A program made the position numbers and the translations under genes. DNA of 64,000 nt from Dyella acidisoli (GTDB lineage Bacteria > Pseudomonadota > Gammaproteobacteria > Xanthomonadales > Rhodanobacteraceae). The stretch is taken from the NCBI RefSeq assembly GCF_030160295.1, contig NZ_BSOB01000062.1, positions 1-64,000 of the forward strand. The letters run 5' to 3'. The notes beneath the pieces were generated by a model. That model was not told the origin of the DNA and ran no database searches. It saw only the letters and a list, made by a program, of their open reading frames with translations. This document shows, piece by piece, positions 8,696-16,353 of this stretch. Positions within the stretch are counted from its first letter, which is position 1. Each line of letters begins with the position of its first letter.

Positions 8696-11600
8696 ATGCC
8701 GAGTTTCTTTATCGATCGCCCCATTTTTGCTTGGGTGGTCGCCATTCTGATCACCCTGGTCGGCATCATTTCGGTGCTGGGCATGGGTGTGGAGTCCTAC
8801 CCCAACATCGCGCCGCCACAGGTGACGGTAACGGCCACCTTCCCGGGTGCCAGCGCCCAGACCATGGAAGATACGGTCACCAAGGTGATCGAGCAGCAGC
8901 TCACCGGCGTCGATAACCTGCTGTATTTCAGTTCGGCATCGAACTCGAACGGCACATCCACGATCACGCTGAGCTTCGCCACCGGCACCAACCCTGACAT
9001 CGCGCAGGTGCAGGTGCAGAACAAAGTGTCGCTGGCGCAGCCGCAGTTGCCGGCCGCGGTGACGCAGCAGGGCGTGGTGGTGGCCAAGGCCAACCCGGAC
9101 TTCCTGATGTTCGTGGGTCTGATCTCCAACAATCCGGAGATCGACAGCAACCGCCTCAGTGACATCGTCGGTTCGCAGGTGATCAACCAGATCGGCCGTA
9201 TTCCCGGCGTGGGCAGCACCTTCCAGGTGGGCTCCGAGTACGGCATGCGTGTGTGGTTGAACCCGGACAAGATGCAGGGTTACGGCCTTTCGGCTTCCCA
9301 GGTGGAAGGCGCGATCTCCGCCCAGAACGTGCAGTTCGCTGCCGGCTCGCTGGGCTCCGATCCCGCCCCCAACGGGCAGAGCTTCACCGCCACGGTGTCG
9401 GCCGAGGGGCTGTTCAACACGCCCGAGCAGTTCGGCAACATCATCCTGCGTGCCAATCCGGACGGCACCGTGGTGCGCATGAAGGACATTGCACGCATCG
9501 AATTTGGTCCGCAGACCTATGGCTTCGTCTCCACCTGGAGCGGTCAGCCAGTGGGCGGCTTCGGTGTGCAGTTGCTGCCGGGTGCGAACGCGCTGCAAGT
9601 GGCCGAGGCCGTGCGCTCGAAGATGGACGAACTGTCCAAGGACTTCCCGCAGGGCGTTACCTGGTTCGCGCCGTACGACAGCACGCCGTTCGTGCGCGTG
9701 TCGATCAATGAAGTGGTACACACGCTGATCGAGGCGATCATCCTCGTCTTCTTCGTGATGCTGATCTTCCTGCAGAACATCCGCGCCACGATCATCCCTA
9801 CTTTGGTGATTCCGGTTGCTCTGCTCGGCACCTTCATCGGCTTGGCTCCAATGGGTTTCACCATCAACCAGCTCACCCTGTTCGGCATGGTGCTGGCTAT
9901 CGGTATCGTGGTGGACGACGCGATCGTGGTGATCGAGAACGTCGAACGCATCATGACCGAGGAAAACCTGCCTCCGAAGGAAGCCACGCGCAAGGCAATG
10001 GGCCAGATCACCGGCGCCATTGTGGCCATCACGGTGGTGTTGGCGGCCGTGTTCGTGCCCTCTGCCCTGCAGCCGGGCGCTACCGGCGTGATCTACAAGC
10101 AGTTCGCGCTGACCATCGCAGTATCGATGGGCTTCTCCGCGTTCCTCGCGCTGTCGTTCACCCCTGCACTGTGCGCGACCATCCTCAAGCCCACGCACGA
10201 GGAAAAGAAGAACTTCATCTATCGCTGGTTCAACAAGACCTTCGACTGGGTCACGCACACCTATCAAGGTCACATCGGCAGTGCGGCCCGCCACGCTCCT
10301 CGCTGGATGATCGTGTTCGCGCTGATCGCCATGCTGGCTGGCTTCCTCTACACCAAGCTACCCACCGGCTTCGTGCCTAACGAAGACCAGGGCTTCGCGT
10401 TGGCCATCGTCAGCCTGCCGCCCGGCGCCTCCCTCGAGCGCTCCGAACAGGTCATGAAGGAGGTCAAGGACACGCTGGACCACAGCCCGCTGAAAGATGA
10501 TTACGTCGGCATGTACCAGATCAGCGGCTTCAGCTTCGTGGGCCGCAGTGAAAATGCCGGCATGGTGTTCATCAAGCTCAAGGACTGGAGCGAGCGCTCG
10601 ATCACCGCTGATGATTTCATCCGCCAAGCCAACGGCGTGCTGCATTTTGGCATTCGGGACGCGGTCATCTTCGTGGTGAACCTGCCGACCATCCGCGGCC
10701 TCAGCCAGTTCGGTGGCCTGGACATGTACCTGCAGGCACGCAACGGCCAGTCGCGCGCCGAGTTGGGTCAGGCCATGGGCATGTTGCTTGGCAAGGCGTC
10801 CCAGAGCCCCGTGCTGTTCGGCACCCGGCCGAACATCCTGCCGGATGCACCGCAGTACAACCTCGCCGTGGACCGCGTGCAGTCCGGGGCACTTGGACTG
10901 TCGGTAAGTGACGTGTACACCGCCATCCAGCTGATGCTGGCGCCGGTCTACATCAACAACTTCATCTACGAAGACCGCGTGAAGCGCGTGATGGTGCAGG
11001 CTGATGCAGCGTATCGCATGGATACGGATGCGCTTAGCCACATCTACACGCCCAGCTCGCTGAGTACCAGCACCACGTCGAGTACATCATCAAGCACGTC
11101 GAACAGCACGAACTCGCCGTACGGCCCGTACAACATGATTCCGCTGTCCAGCGTGGTGCATTCCACGTGGAGCATGGCCGCACCCTCGCTCACTCGCTAT
11201 AACGGCTACCCCGCAATCGAAATCGTGGGTGATTCCAATAAGGGCTACTCCACCGGCCAAGCCATGGGGACCTTGCAGGGCTTTGTGAGCAACGACCTGC
11301 CCCACGGCTTCGGCGCTGACTGGACCGGCCAGTCGTACCAGGAACTGCTGGCCGGCAACTCGGCCACGCTGTTGATGATTCTGTCGATCTTCATCGTGTT
11401 CCTGTGCTTGTCAGCCCTGTATGAAAGCTGGTCGATTCCGGTGGCGGTGCTGTTGGTCGTGCCCCTGGGCCTCTTGGGCATGGTGCTCGCATCCATGCTG
11501 CGCGGCTTTCCGAACGACATCTATTTCAAGATCGGCATGGTGACGGTGATCGGTCTTGCCGCGAAGAACGCGATCCTGATCGTGGAATTCGCGGTAGAGC

Positions 11601-11929
11601 AGCAGGCCGCAGGCCAGACGCTGTTCAACGCCGTGGTCACCGCGGCCCGCCTGCGACTTCGCCCGATCCTAATGACCTCGATGGCCTTCATCCTGGGCGT
11701 GCTGCCGCTGGTGACGTCCACCGGTGCCGGGTCCAACTCCCGCCACGAAATCGGTACCGGCGTGATCGGCGGCATGCTGTTCGCCACCTTCCTCGGCCTG
11801 CTGCTGATTCCGGTGTTCTACGTCAGCGTGCGTCGCATGCTTGGCGACAAGATGGACGAAACCACGCACAAGCTGGCTCGCCATGAGCATCAGCAGCCCC
11901 TCGATCCGGACCCGACTCGCGGGCATTGA
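8696..11929 (+). CDS. RND multidrug efflux pump (AcrB/MexB-like, HAE1)
   Basis: 1077-residue inner-membrane proton/drug antiporter. It begins MPSFFIDRPIFAWVVAILI, the standard first membrane helix. The TM4 relay motif GIVVDDAIVVIENVER, with its paired Asp, is at about residue 405, and helices 10-12 (MLILSIFIVF to LLLIPVFYVSVRRML) close the protein. It is somewhat longer than E. coli AcrB (1049). Part of the excess is a Ser/Thr-rich low-complexity stretch near residues 785-805 (STSTTSSTSSSTSNST) within a periplasmic loop. AAGGAG lies just before the start, overlapping the end of the adaptor gene. A strong terminator follows. Because no outer-membrane factor is encoded here, it probably pairs with a TolC/OprM-type channel from elsewhere. 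Confidence 0.95.
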   Translation: MPSFFIDRPIFAWVVAILITLVGIISVLGMGVESYPNIAPPQVTVTATFPGASAQTMEDTVTKVIEQQLTGVDNLLYFSSASNSNGTSTITLSFATGTNPDIAQVQVQNKVSLAQPQLPAAVTQQGVVVAKANPDFLMFVGLISNNPEIDSNRLSDIVGSQVINQIGRIPGVGSTFQVGSEYGMRVWLNPDKMQGYGLSASQVEGAISAQNVQFAAGSLGSDPAPNGQSFTATVSAEGLFNTPEQFGNIILRANPDGTVVRMKDIARIEFGPQTYGFVSTWSGQPVGGFGVQLLPGANALQVAEAVRSKMDELSKDFPQGVTWFAPYDSTPFVRVSINEVVHTLIEAIILVFFVMLIFLQNIRATIIPTLVIPVALLGTFIGLAPMGFTINQLTLFGMVLAIGIVVDDAIVVIENVERIMTEENLPPKEATRKAMGQITGAIVAITVVLAAVFVPSALQPGATGVIYKQFALTIAVSMGFSAFLALSFTPALCATILKPTHEEKKNFIYRWFNKTFDWVTHTYQGHIGSAARHAPRWMIVFALIAMLAGFLYTKLPTGFVPNEDQGFALAIVSLPPGASLERSEQVMKEVKDTLDHSPLKDDYVGMYQISGFSFVGRSENAGMVFIKLKDWSERSITADDFIRQANGVLHFGIRDAVIFVVNLPTIRGLSQFGGLDMYLQARNGQSRAELGQAMGMLLGKASQSPVLFGTRPNILPDAPQYNLAVDRVQSGALGLSVSDVYTAIQLMLAPVYINNFIYEDRVKRVMVQADAAYRMDTDALSHIYTPSSLSTSTTSSTSSSTSNSTNSPYGPYNMIPLSSVVHSTWSMAAPSLTRYNGYPAIEIVGDSNKGYSTGQAMGTLQGFVSNDLPHGFGADWTGQSYQELLAGNSATLLMILSIFIVFLCLSALYESWSIPVAVLLVVPLGLLGMVLASMLRGFPNDIYFKIGMVTVIGLAAKNAILIVEFAVEQQAAGQTLFNAVVTAARLRLRPILMTSMAFILGVLPLVTSTGAGSNSRHEIGTGVIGGMLFATFLGLLLIPVFYVSVRRMLGDKMDETTHKLARHEHQQPLDPDPTRGH

Positions 11930-11952
11930 GGCGGAAGCTGAAGCGTCAACGG

Positions 11953-11982
11953 AAAAGCCCCGGCACTGCCGGGGCTTTTTTT
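11953..11982 (+). terminator. Rho-independent terminator of the RND operon
   Basis: Stem AAAGCCCCGGCA / TGCCGGGGCTTT with a very tight loop followed by a run of T, 23 bases after the pump stop codon. This is a clean intrinsic terminator; its A-tract also makes it potentially usable on the other strand. Confidence 0.9.
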
Positions 11983-11994
11983 ATCGCTGTTTAT

Positions 11995-12062
11995 GTAAGC
12001 TGGGGAACCCCAACATCGCGATACTTGCGCGTGTCGAAGCTGGGGCTTGCTCCCCACCCTAC
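11995..12062. repeat. Degenerate pair of GTAGGTTGGGGT-type repeats
   Basis: GTAAGCTGGGG...CCCCAACATCGCGAT and a second inverted GCTGGGG...CCCCACCCTAC. It matches the arrangement at 47633-47706, including the ACATCGCGAT spacer start, but with many substitutions, so it is an older decayed copy. Confidence 0.65.
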
Positions 12063-12066
12063 ATGA

Positions 12067-13227
12067 TCAACGCAAGCCCGTTTCCGCGCGAGCAATCACC
12101 AAACGCTGGATCTCGCTAGTGCCTTCGTAGATTTCCGTGATCTTCGCGTCGCGGAAGTAACGCTCCAGTGGCATTTCTTTCGAATAGCCCATGCCACCGT
12201 GAATTTGCACCGCCTGATGCGAAATCCACATCGCCGCCTCGGAAGCGACCAGCTTGGCAACGGAGGCTTCAGTGCCGAAACGTCCACCGTTCTTTTCCGC
12301 TTCGCCCTTCGCCCACGCAGCACGCAGCGTCAGCAGTGTGGCGGCATCCAGCTTGCACTTCATGTCGGCGATCTTGGCCTGCGTCATCTGGAACGTACCG
12401 ATCGGCTGACCGAACGCCTTGCGATCGCGCGACCACTGCAGCGTCGCTTCGTATGCAGCGCGTGCGATACCCACCGCCTGCGAAGCGATGCCGATGCGGC
12501 CGGCGTCGAGTACGCCCATCGCGATCGAAAAGCCCTTGCCTTCCTCGCCCAGTAGATCGTCCTTCGGGCAGACGTACTCGTTGAGTTCGATTTCACAGGT
12601 CGCCGATGCACGGATGCCAAGTTTCGGCTCCGTCTTGCCTGCATGGAACCCAGGGCGCTGCGTATCGATGATGAAAGCCGACACGCCTTTCGCGCCAATG
12701 CCCGGCGTGGTGATCGCAAACAGCACGATGTAGCGCGCTACCGGACCGGACGTGATCCAGCTCTTCTTGCCGTTGATTATCCAGTCGCCATCGGCATTCT
12801 TCGATGCGCGCGTGTGCATGGCCGAGGCATCCGAACCTGATTGCGGCTCCGTCAGCGCGTATGCACCGATCGCATCGCCCTGCGCAATTGCACGCACATA
12901 CTTTTGCTTCTGTTCTTCCGTACCGTGCTTGAGGATGCCGTTGCAGAACAGCGAATTGTTCACCGACATGATGGTGGAGGTGGCCGCATCCGCCGCGGCG
13001 ATCTCGATCACCGCCAGCGCGTAGCCGATCGGATCCAGCCCCGCGCCGCCATATTCATGCGGCACCTCGATGCCCATCAGGCCGAGCTGACCCATTTCGC
13101 GAATGTTGTCCAGCGGAAACTCGCCCTTGGCATCGAGTTCGGCCGCCACCGGGACGATGCGCTTCTGCGCGAAATCGCGCGCGATGGACTGGATGGACAA
13201 CTGGTCTTCGGTGAAACGGAAATCCAT
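12067..13227 (-). CDS. Acyl-CoA dehydrogenase (short/branched-chain type)
   Basis: 386-residue FAD flavoprotein catalysing alpha,beta-dehydrogenation of acyl-CoA, with electrons passing to ETF. It has the three-domain ACAD layout: helical N-terminus (MDFRFTEDQLSIQSIARDFA), central beta domain with AYALTEPQSGSDASAM and NGKKSWITSG, and C-terminal helical domain with VQIHGGMGYSKEMPLERYFRDAKITEIYEGTSEI written across residues 340-373. The Glu in the IYEGTSE motif is the expected catalytic base of short-chain enzymes. The start at 13227 is preceded by a GGGAG ribosome site. The gene is single, convergent with the RND operon, and lies next to a toxin-antitoxin pair. The exact acyl substrate cannot be told from sequence. 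Confidence 0.93.
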   Translation of the reverse strand: MDFRFTEDQLSIQSIARDFAQKRIVPVAAELDAKGEFPLDNIREMGQLGLMGIEVPHEYGGAGLDPIGYALAVIEIAAADAATSTIMSVNNSLFCNGILKHGTEEQKQKYVRAIAQGDAIGAYALTEPQSGSDASAMHTRASKNADGDWIINGKKSWITSGPVARYIVLFAITTPGIGAKGVSAFIIDTQRPGFHAGKTEPKLGIRASATCEIELNEYVCPKDDLLGEEGKGFSIAMGVLDAGRIGIASQAVGIARAAYEATLQWSRDRKAFGQPIGTFQMTQAKIADMKCKLDAATLLTLRAAWAKGEAEKNGGRFGTEASVAKLVASEAAMWISHQAVQIHGGMGYSKEMPLERYFRDAKITEIYEGTSEIQRLVIARAETGLR

Positions 13228-13317
13228 GAACGGCTCCCGGGGGATAAGGTGGGGAAAGCCGCTTATTTTAGCTGCGGGGGATGTGCAGGCCTTGCTGCGG
13301 GGCAGCAGAGCGCAACG

Positions 13318-13722
13318 CTAGCCCAAAAATGGATTAAGTAATGGCACTTGAAAGCGCTCGAAATCCCGTGTGTTGCGAGTGACGACCGTCAGCTTATGGA
13401 CGATTGCCGTAGCAGCGATCATGGCATCTTCATTCGTAGTATCCGACTGCCGATGCATAAGGTTGGCCCAACAGCGGAATGTAGCGACATCCATGGGCAG
13501 CACGTTATAGGTCGCAACCACTTGTTCAAGCCACGTCTCAATGATCGTAGCCTTGCTTAGATCCTGTTCGCGCGTGAGTTCAACACCCGCCTGAATTTCG
13601 CCCAATGTGACGGCGCTTAAATGCAGATCGGTTTCGCCAATACCTTCAATCCATGCAACGACTGCACCGTGCGGACGCGGTTTGCGCAACTCCGAAACAA
13701 TATTGGTATCCAGCAAAAACAC
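13318..13722 (-). CDS. PIN-domain toxin (VapC/FitB family)
   Basis: 134-residue predicted endoribonuclease toxin. The acidic PIN residues are in place: Asp5 in MFLLDTNIVSELRK, Glu42 in VTLGEIQAGVE, Asp99 in TTNEDAMIAATA and Asp120 in TRNTRDFERF. The NIVSELRKPRP start is typical of the FitB-like subgroup. It lies 12 bases downstream of a Phd/YefM-type antitoxin gene on the same strand, antitoxin first, the usual order for this pair. Target RNA cannot be inferred. All catalytic residues are intact, so the toxin is probably functional. Confidence 0.9.
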   Translation of the reverse strand: MFLLDTNIVSELRKPRPHGAVVAWIEGIGETDLHLSAVTLGEIQAGVELTREQDLSKATIIETWLEQVVATYNVLPMDVATFRCWANLMHRQSDTTNEDAMIAATAIVHKLTVVTRNTRDFERFQVPLLNPFLG

Positions 13723-13734
13723 GCATATCCCCGC

Positions 13735-13986
13735 TTAGGTCGAAGGCGGTCGGCGACGGTGTGCGCCGCGTTTGGGAAGATCGAAATCTACGCGGCCGAC
13801 ATCAGAGAGAAGCAGCGCCTTTAGCGAAGGACGTGCCGTCTCTACCAGTCGTCGCCATTCGGCAATGGGAATCAGCACTGCGGTTTCCTCACCGCGTCGG
13901 GTGATCAGTTGCGCGCCTTCCACAGTGCAAGCATCGAGCAGTTCGCTGAAACGGGCTTTCGCATCTTGTACTGGCCAGGTGTGCAT
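13735..13986 (-). CDS. Phd/YefM-type antitoxin partner of the PIN toxin
   Basis: 83 residues. The N-terminal half, MHTWPVQDAKARFSELLD then LITRRGEETAVLIPIAEW, is the standard Phd/YefM DNA-binding fold. The C-terminal part, with RPSLKALLLSDVGRVDFDLP and a basic tail, is the expected toxin-binding segment. The frame extends eight codons further upstream into the operator, but the ATG at 13986 has GAGGG at a good distance and matches the family start. It probably represses its own operon through the palindrome at 14002-14019. Confidence 0.9.
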   Translation of the reverse strand: MHTWPVQDAKARFSELLDACTVEGAQLITRRGEETAVLIPIAEWRRLVETARPSLKALLLSDVGRVDFDLPKRGAHRRRPPST

Positions 13987-14001
13987 AAGGATCACCCTCA
14001 A

Positions 14002-14019
14002 ACTAGTCATGTGACTAGT
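14002..14019. promoter_or_regulatory. Operator palindrome of the toxin-antitoxin operon
   Basis: ACTAGTCA, two bases, TGACTAGT: a perfect 8+8 inverted repeat just upstream of the antitoxin start. Its placement and symmetry fit the binding site of the Phd/YefM dimer. It also lies about 100 bases before the plus-strand regulator gene. Confidence 0.7.
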
Positions 14020-14095
14020 CTATCATCCCTATCCAGGTCACAGCCCTTCAACCCTTGACGCTTCATCATCTCGCGCCTAACCTTACGCATCTCTC

Positions 14096-14105
14096 TATCG
14101 CGATA
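14096..14105. promoter_or_regulatory. Candidate operator TATCGCGATA before the metH regulator
   Basis: A perfect 10-base palindrome 12 bases before the start of the ArsR-type gene. ArsR-family proteins usually bind such symmetric sites over their own promoters, so autoregulation is plausible. The assignment rests on position and symmetry only. Confidence 0.35.
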
Positions 14106-14117
14106 TAAGGATGCACG

Positions 14118-15044
14118 ATGGATCTGGCCACCGCCTCCAGCGTGTTGCGCCTGCTGGCGGACCCCACTCGCGTACGGCTGTTGGCCCTGCTTGACCGGGA
14201 GGAGCTGACCGTGGCCGAGCTGGCTGCGGTACTGCACTTGGCGCAGCCGCGTGTATCCACCCATTTGGCCAAACTGAAAGAAGCCGAGCTGGTGCGCGAT
14301 CGCCGCGCGGGTGTTTCGGCCTATTACCGTGCCAACAGTGAAGGCGACGAGCGCCAGCACGCCCTGATCCGCTCGTTGCGCGAAAGCATCGACGACGCCC
14401 TTCTGCGCGAAGATGCCGCACGTCTGACTGCCGTCCTGGCCCAGCGTGCCAATCAACATGGCTGGGCCGACACGGTGGCCGGCGACATGGAGCGTCATTA
14501 CTCGCCCGGCCGCACCTGGGAAACGCTCACGCGCTCGCTGCTGCAGTTGCTGGAAACCGGTGATGTGTTGGATATCGCCTCCGGCGACGGCGTCACGGCT
14601 GAACTGCTTGCGCCGCATGCACGCTCGATCGTTTGCGTGGATGCCAGCGAACGGGTGGTGGAAGCCGCGGCCAAGCGACTTGCCCCGTTCCGCAACGTGG
14701 AAGTGCACTTCGGCGACATGCATGCCTTGACATTGGAAGCCGGGCGCTTCGACCTGGTGTTGATGCTGCACGCGCTTACCTATTCCGAACACCCCGCCAA
14801 AGCCGTGGCCGAAGCAGCACGTGTACTGCGATCCGGCGGAAAATTGCTGGCCGCGACGCTGGGCAAACACGATCATCGCGCCGTGGTAGAGCCATTCGAC
14901 CACCGCAACCTCGGCTTCACCGAGCACGATCTGCGCAAGCTGGCCACACAGGCCAAGCTCGATGTGATCAGTTGCAATCGCCTCAGCCGCGAGCGCAAGG
15001 CGCCACATTTCGAAGTGATCAGCTTGCTGGCGCGCAAACCTTAA
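14118..15044 (+). CDS. ArsR-family regulator fused to SAM-binding methyltransferase domain (SahR-like)
   Basis: 308 residues. Residues 1-90 form an ArsR-type winged helix: LLADPTRVRLLALL, then LTVAELAAVLHLAQPRVSTH as the recognition helix. Residues 140-300 form a class I methyltransferase-like domain with motif I VLDIASGDGVTAELLA and post-I IVCVDASERVVEAA. No metal-binding cysteine pair of the classical ArsR type is seen. The stop overlaps the AAGGAG site of metH part 1, twelve bases before its start, so the three genes probably form an operon. SahR regulators of the methionine cycle are known to have this architecture and to respond to S-adenosylhomocysteine. I infer the same role here from architecture and position. 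Confidence 0.85.
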   Translation: MDLATASSVLRLLADPTRVRLLALLDREELTVAELAAVLHLAQPRVSTHLAKLKEAELVRDRRAGVSAYYRANSEGDERQHALIRSLRESIDDALLREDAARLTAVLAQRANQHGWADTVAGDMERHYSPGRTWETLTRSLLQLLETGDVLDIASGDGVTAELLAPHARSIVCVDASERVVEAAAKRLAPFRNVEVHFGDMHALTLEAGRFDLVLMLHALTYSEHPAKAVAEAARVLRSGGKLLAATLGKHDHRAVVEPFDHRNLGFTEHDLRKLATQAKLDVISCNRLSRERKAPHFEVISLLARKP

Positions 15045-15056
15045 GGAGCCCTCCAA

Positions 15057-16142
15057 ATGAGCACCCTACCCTGGCGTCATGCCGATCGCGTTGCTTCGTT
15101 GGAAGCTGCGCTGCGCGAACGCATCCTGATTCTTGACGGTGGCATGGGCACAATGCTGCAAGGTCATCAACTGGACGAAGCCGGCTTTCGTGGCGAGCGC
15201 TTTGCGGAAGGCCGCGACGGCCAGCATGCGCACGCACACGATCACCCGGGCGCGTGCGATCTGAAAGGCAACAACGACCTGCTCACCTTGACCAAGCCGG
15301 AGATCATTCGCGGCGTCCACGAAGCTTATCTGGAAGCCGGTGCCGACCTGGTTGAAACCAACACCTTCAACTCCACTCGCATCAGCCAGGCTGATTACCA
15401 TCTCGAACATCTCGCGTATGAGTTGAATCGCGAAGGCGCCACACTCGCCCGTGCCGCCTGCGATGCGTATACCGCGAAAAATCCAGCCAAACCGCGTTTT
15501 GCGATCGGCGTTCTCGGCCCGACCAGCCGCACGGCTTCGCTGTCGCCCGACGTCAACGATCCCGGTTTTCGCAACGTCACGTTCGAAGAATTGGTCGACA
15601 ACTACACCGAAGCCGCCAGTGGTCTGCTCGATGGTGGTGCCGACATGATCATGGTGGAAACCATCTTCGACACGCTCAACGCCAAGGCGGCACTGTTCGC
15701 GTTGAGCGGGCTGTTCCGCACGCGCGGCAGCCGCGTGCCAGTAATGATCTCCGGCACCATCACCGATCGCTCCGGCCGCACGCTATCGGGCCAGACTGCC
15801 GAGGCGTTCTATTACTCGGTCAAGCACATCCGTCCGCTTTCTGTAGGCTTGAACTGCGCACTGGGCGCAGCCGATCTGCGCCCGCATGTGCAGACGCTGG
15901 CCAATGTTTCCGATTGCTACGTCAGCACACATCCGAATGCTGGCTTGCCCAATGCGTTCGGCGAATATGACGAAACACCGGCGCAGATGGCTGTGGTGAT
16001 CGGCGGTTTTGCGCGAGATGGGTTGCTCAATATGGTGGGCGGCTGTTGTGGAACGACGCCTGCGCATATCAAGGCGATTGCGGAGGCGGTGAGTAAGTAT
16101 GCGCCTCGCGCTCTGTCGGTTGAAAAGAAAGAAGCGGCATGA
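15057..16142 (+). CDS. metH: Methionine synthase, homocysteine-binding part
   Basis: 361 residues corresponding only to the N-terminal homocysteine S-methyltransferase barrel of B12-dependent methionine synthase. It opens with [15 protein letters not shown]. The zinc ligands are visible as the Cys in [15 protein letters not shown] and the paired Cys in [15 protein letters not shown]. The protein ends soon after this barrel, where E. coli MetH (1227 residues) would continue into the pterin domain. The rest is encoded by the next gene after 211 bases filled with palindromic repeats. Both halves are intact, so this is a genuine two-gene enzyme rather than a recent break. It follows the SahR-like regulator in the same probable operon. 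Confidence 0.93.
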   Translation: MSTLPWRHADRVASLEAALRERILILDGGMGTMLQGHQLDEAGFRGERFAEGRDGQHAHAHDHPGACDLKGNNDLLTLTKPEIIRGVHEAYLEAGADLVETNTFNSTRISQADYHLEHLAYELNREGATLARAACDAYTAKNPAKPRFAIGVLGPTSRTASLSPDVNDPGFRNVTFEELVDNYTEAASGLLDGGADMIMVETIFDTLNAKAALFALSGLFRTRGSRVPVMISGTITDRSGRTLSGQTAEAFYYSVKHIRPLSVGLNCALGAADLRPHVQTLANVSDCYVSTHPNAGLPNAFGEYDETPAQMAVVIGGFARDGLLNMVGGCCGTTPAHIKAIAEAVSKYAPRALSVEKKEAA

Positions 16143-16176
16143 GCAGAAGACTGAGTACCCCGCTCATCTTCATGGT

Positions 16177-16258
16177 CGTCATTCCCGCGAAAGCGGGAAT
16201 CCATCTTCGCCTTTTGCATCAGGGCAACATGGATTCCCGCTTTCGCGGGAATGACGGC
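16177..16258. repeat. GTCATTCCCGCGAAAGCGGG repeat pair (REPIN)
   Basis: Two inverted units, GTCATTCCCGCGAAAGCGGG at left and CCCGCTTTCGCGGGAATGAC at right, separated by a spacer containing TTTTGCATCAGGGCAACATG. The spacer is also shared, in inverse orientation, by the copy at 60231-60314, so the whole roughly 82-base unit is one element. Confidence 0.88.
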
Positions 16259-16292
16259 CTCATAGGCTACCGCTGCTATTCCGCAAGATTCA

Positions 16293-16328
16293 TCCCTCAC
16301 CCCAACCCTCTCACCTAAGGGAGAGGGA
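16293..16328. repeat. CCCTCACCCC...GGGAGAGGG repeat, single unit
   Basis: CCCTCACCCCAACCCTCTC then GGGAGAGGG: a lone half of the paired element seen at 45705 and 51672. It lies immediately upstream of metH part 2 and could influence its translation or mRNA stability. Confidence 0.75.
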
Positions 16329-16353
16329 ACTGTCCGGCGCAAGATTCCCCTTC

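Noticed and set aside
8678-10294. 538-codon open frame opposite the RND pump
   Set aside because: His/Asp/Gln-rich translation typical of the reverse strand of GC-rich membrane-protein genes; no family resemblance.
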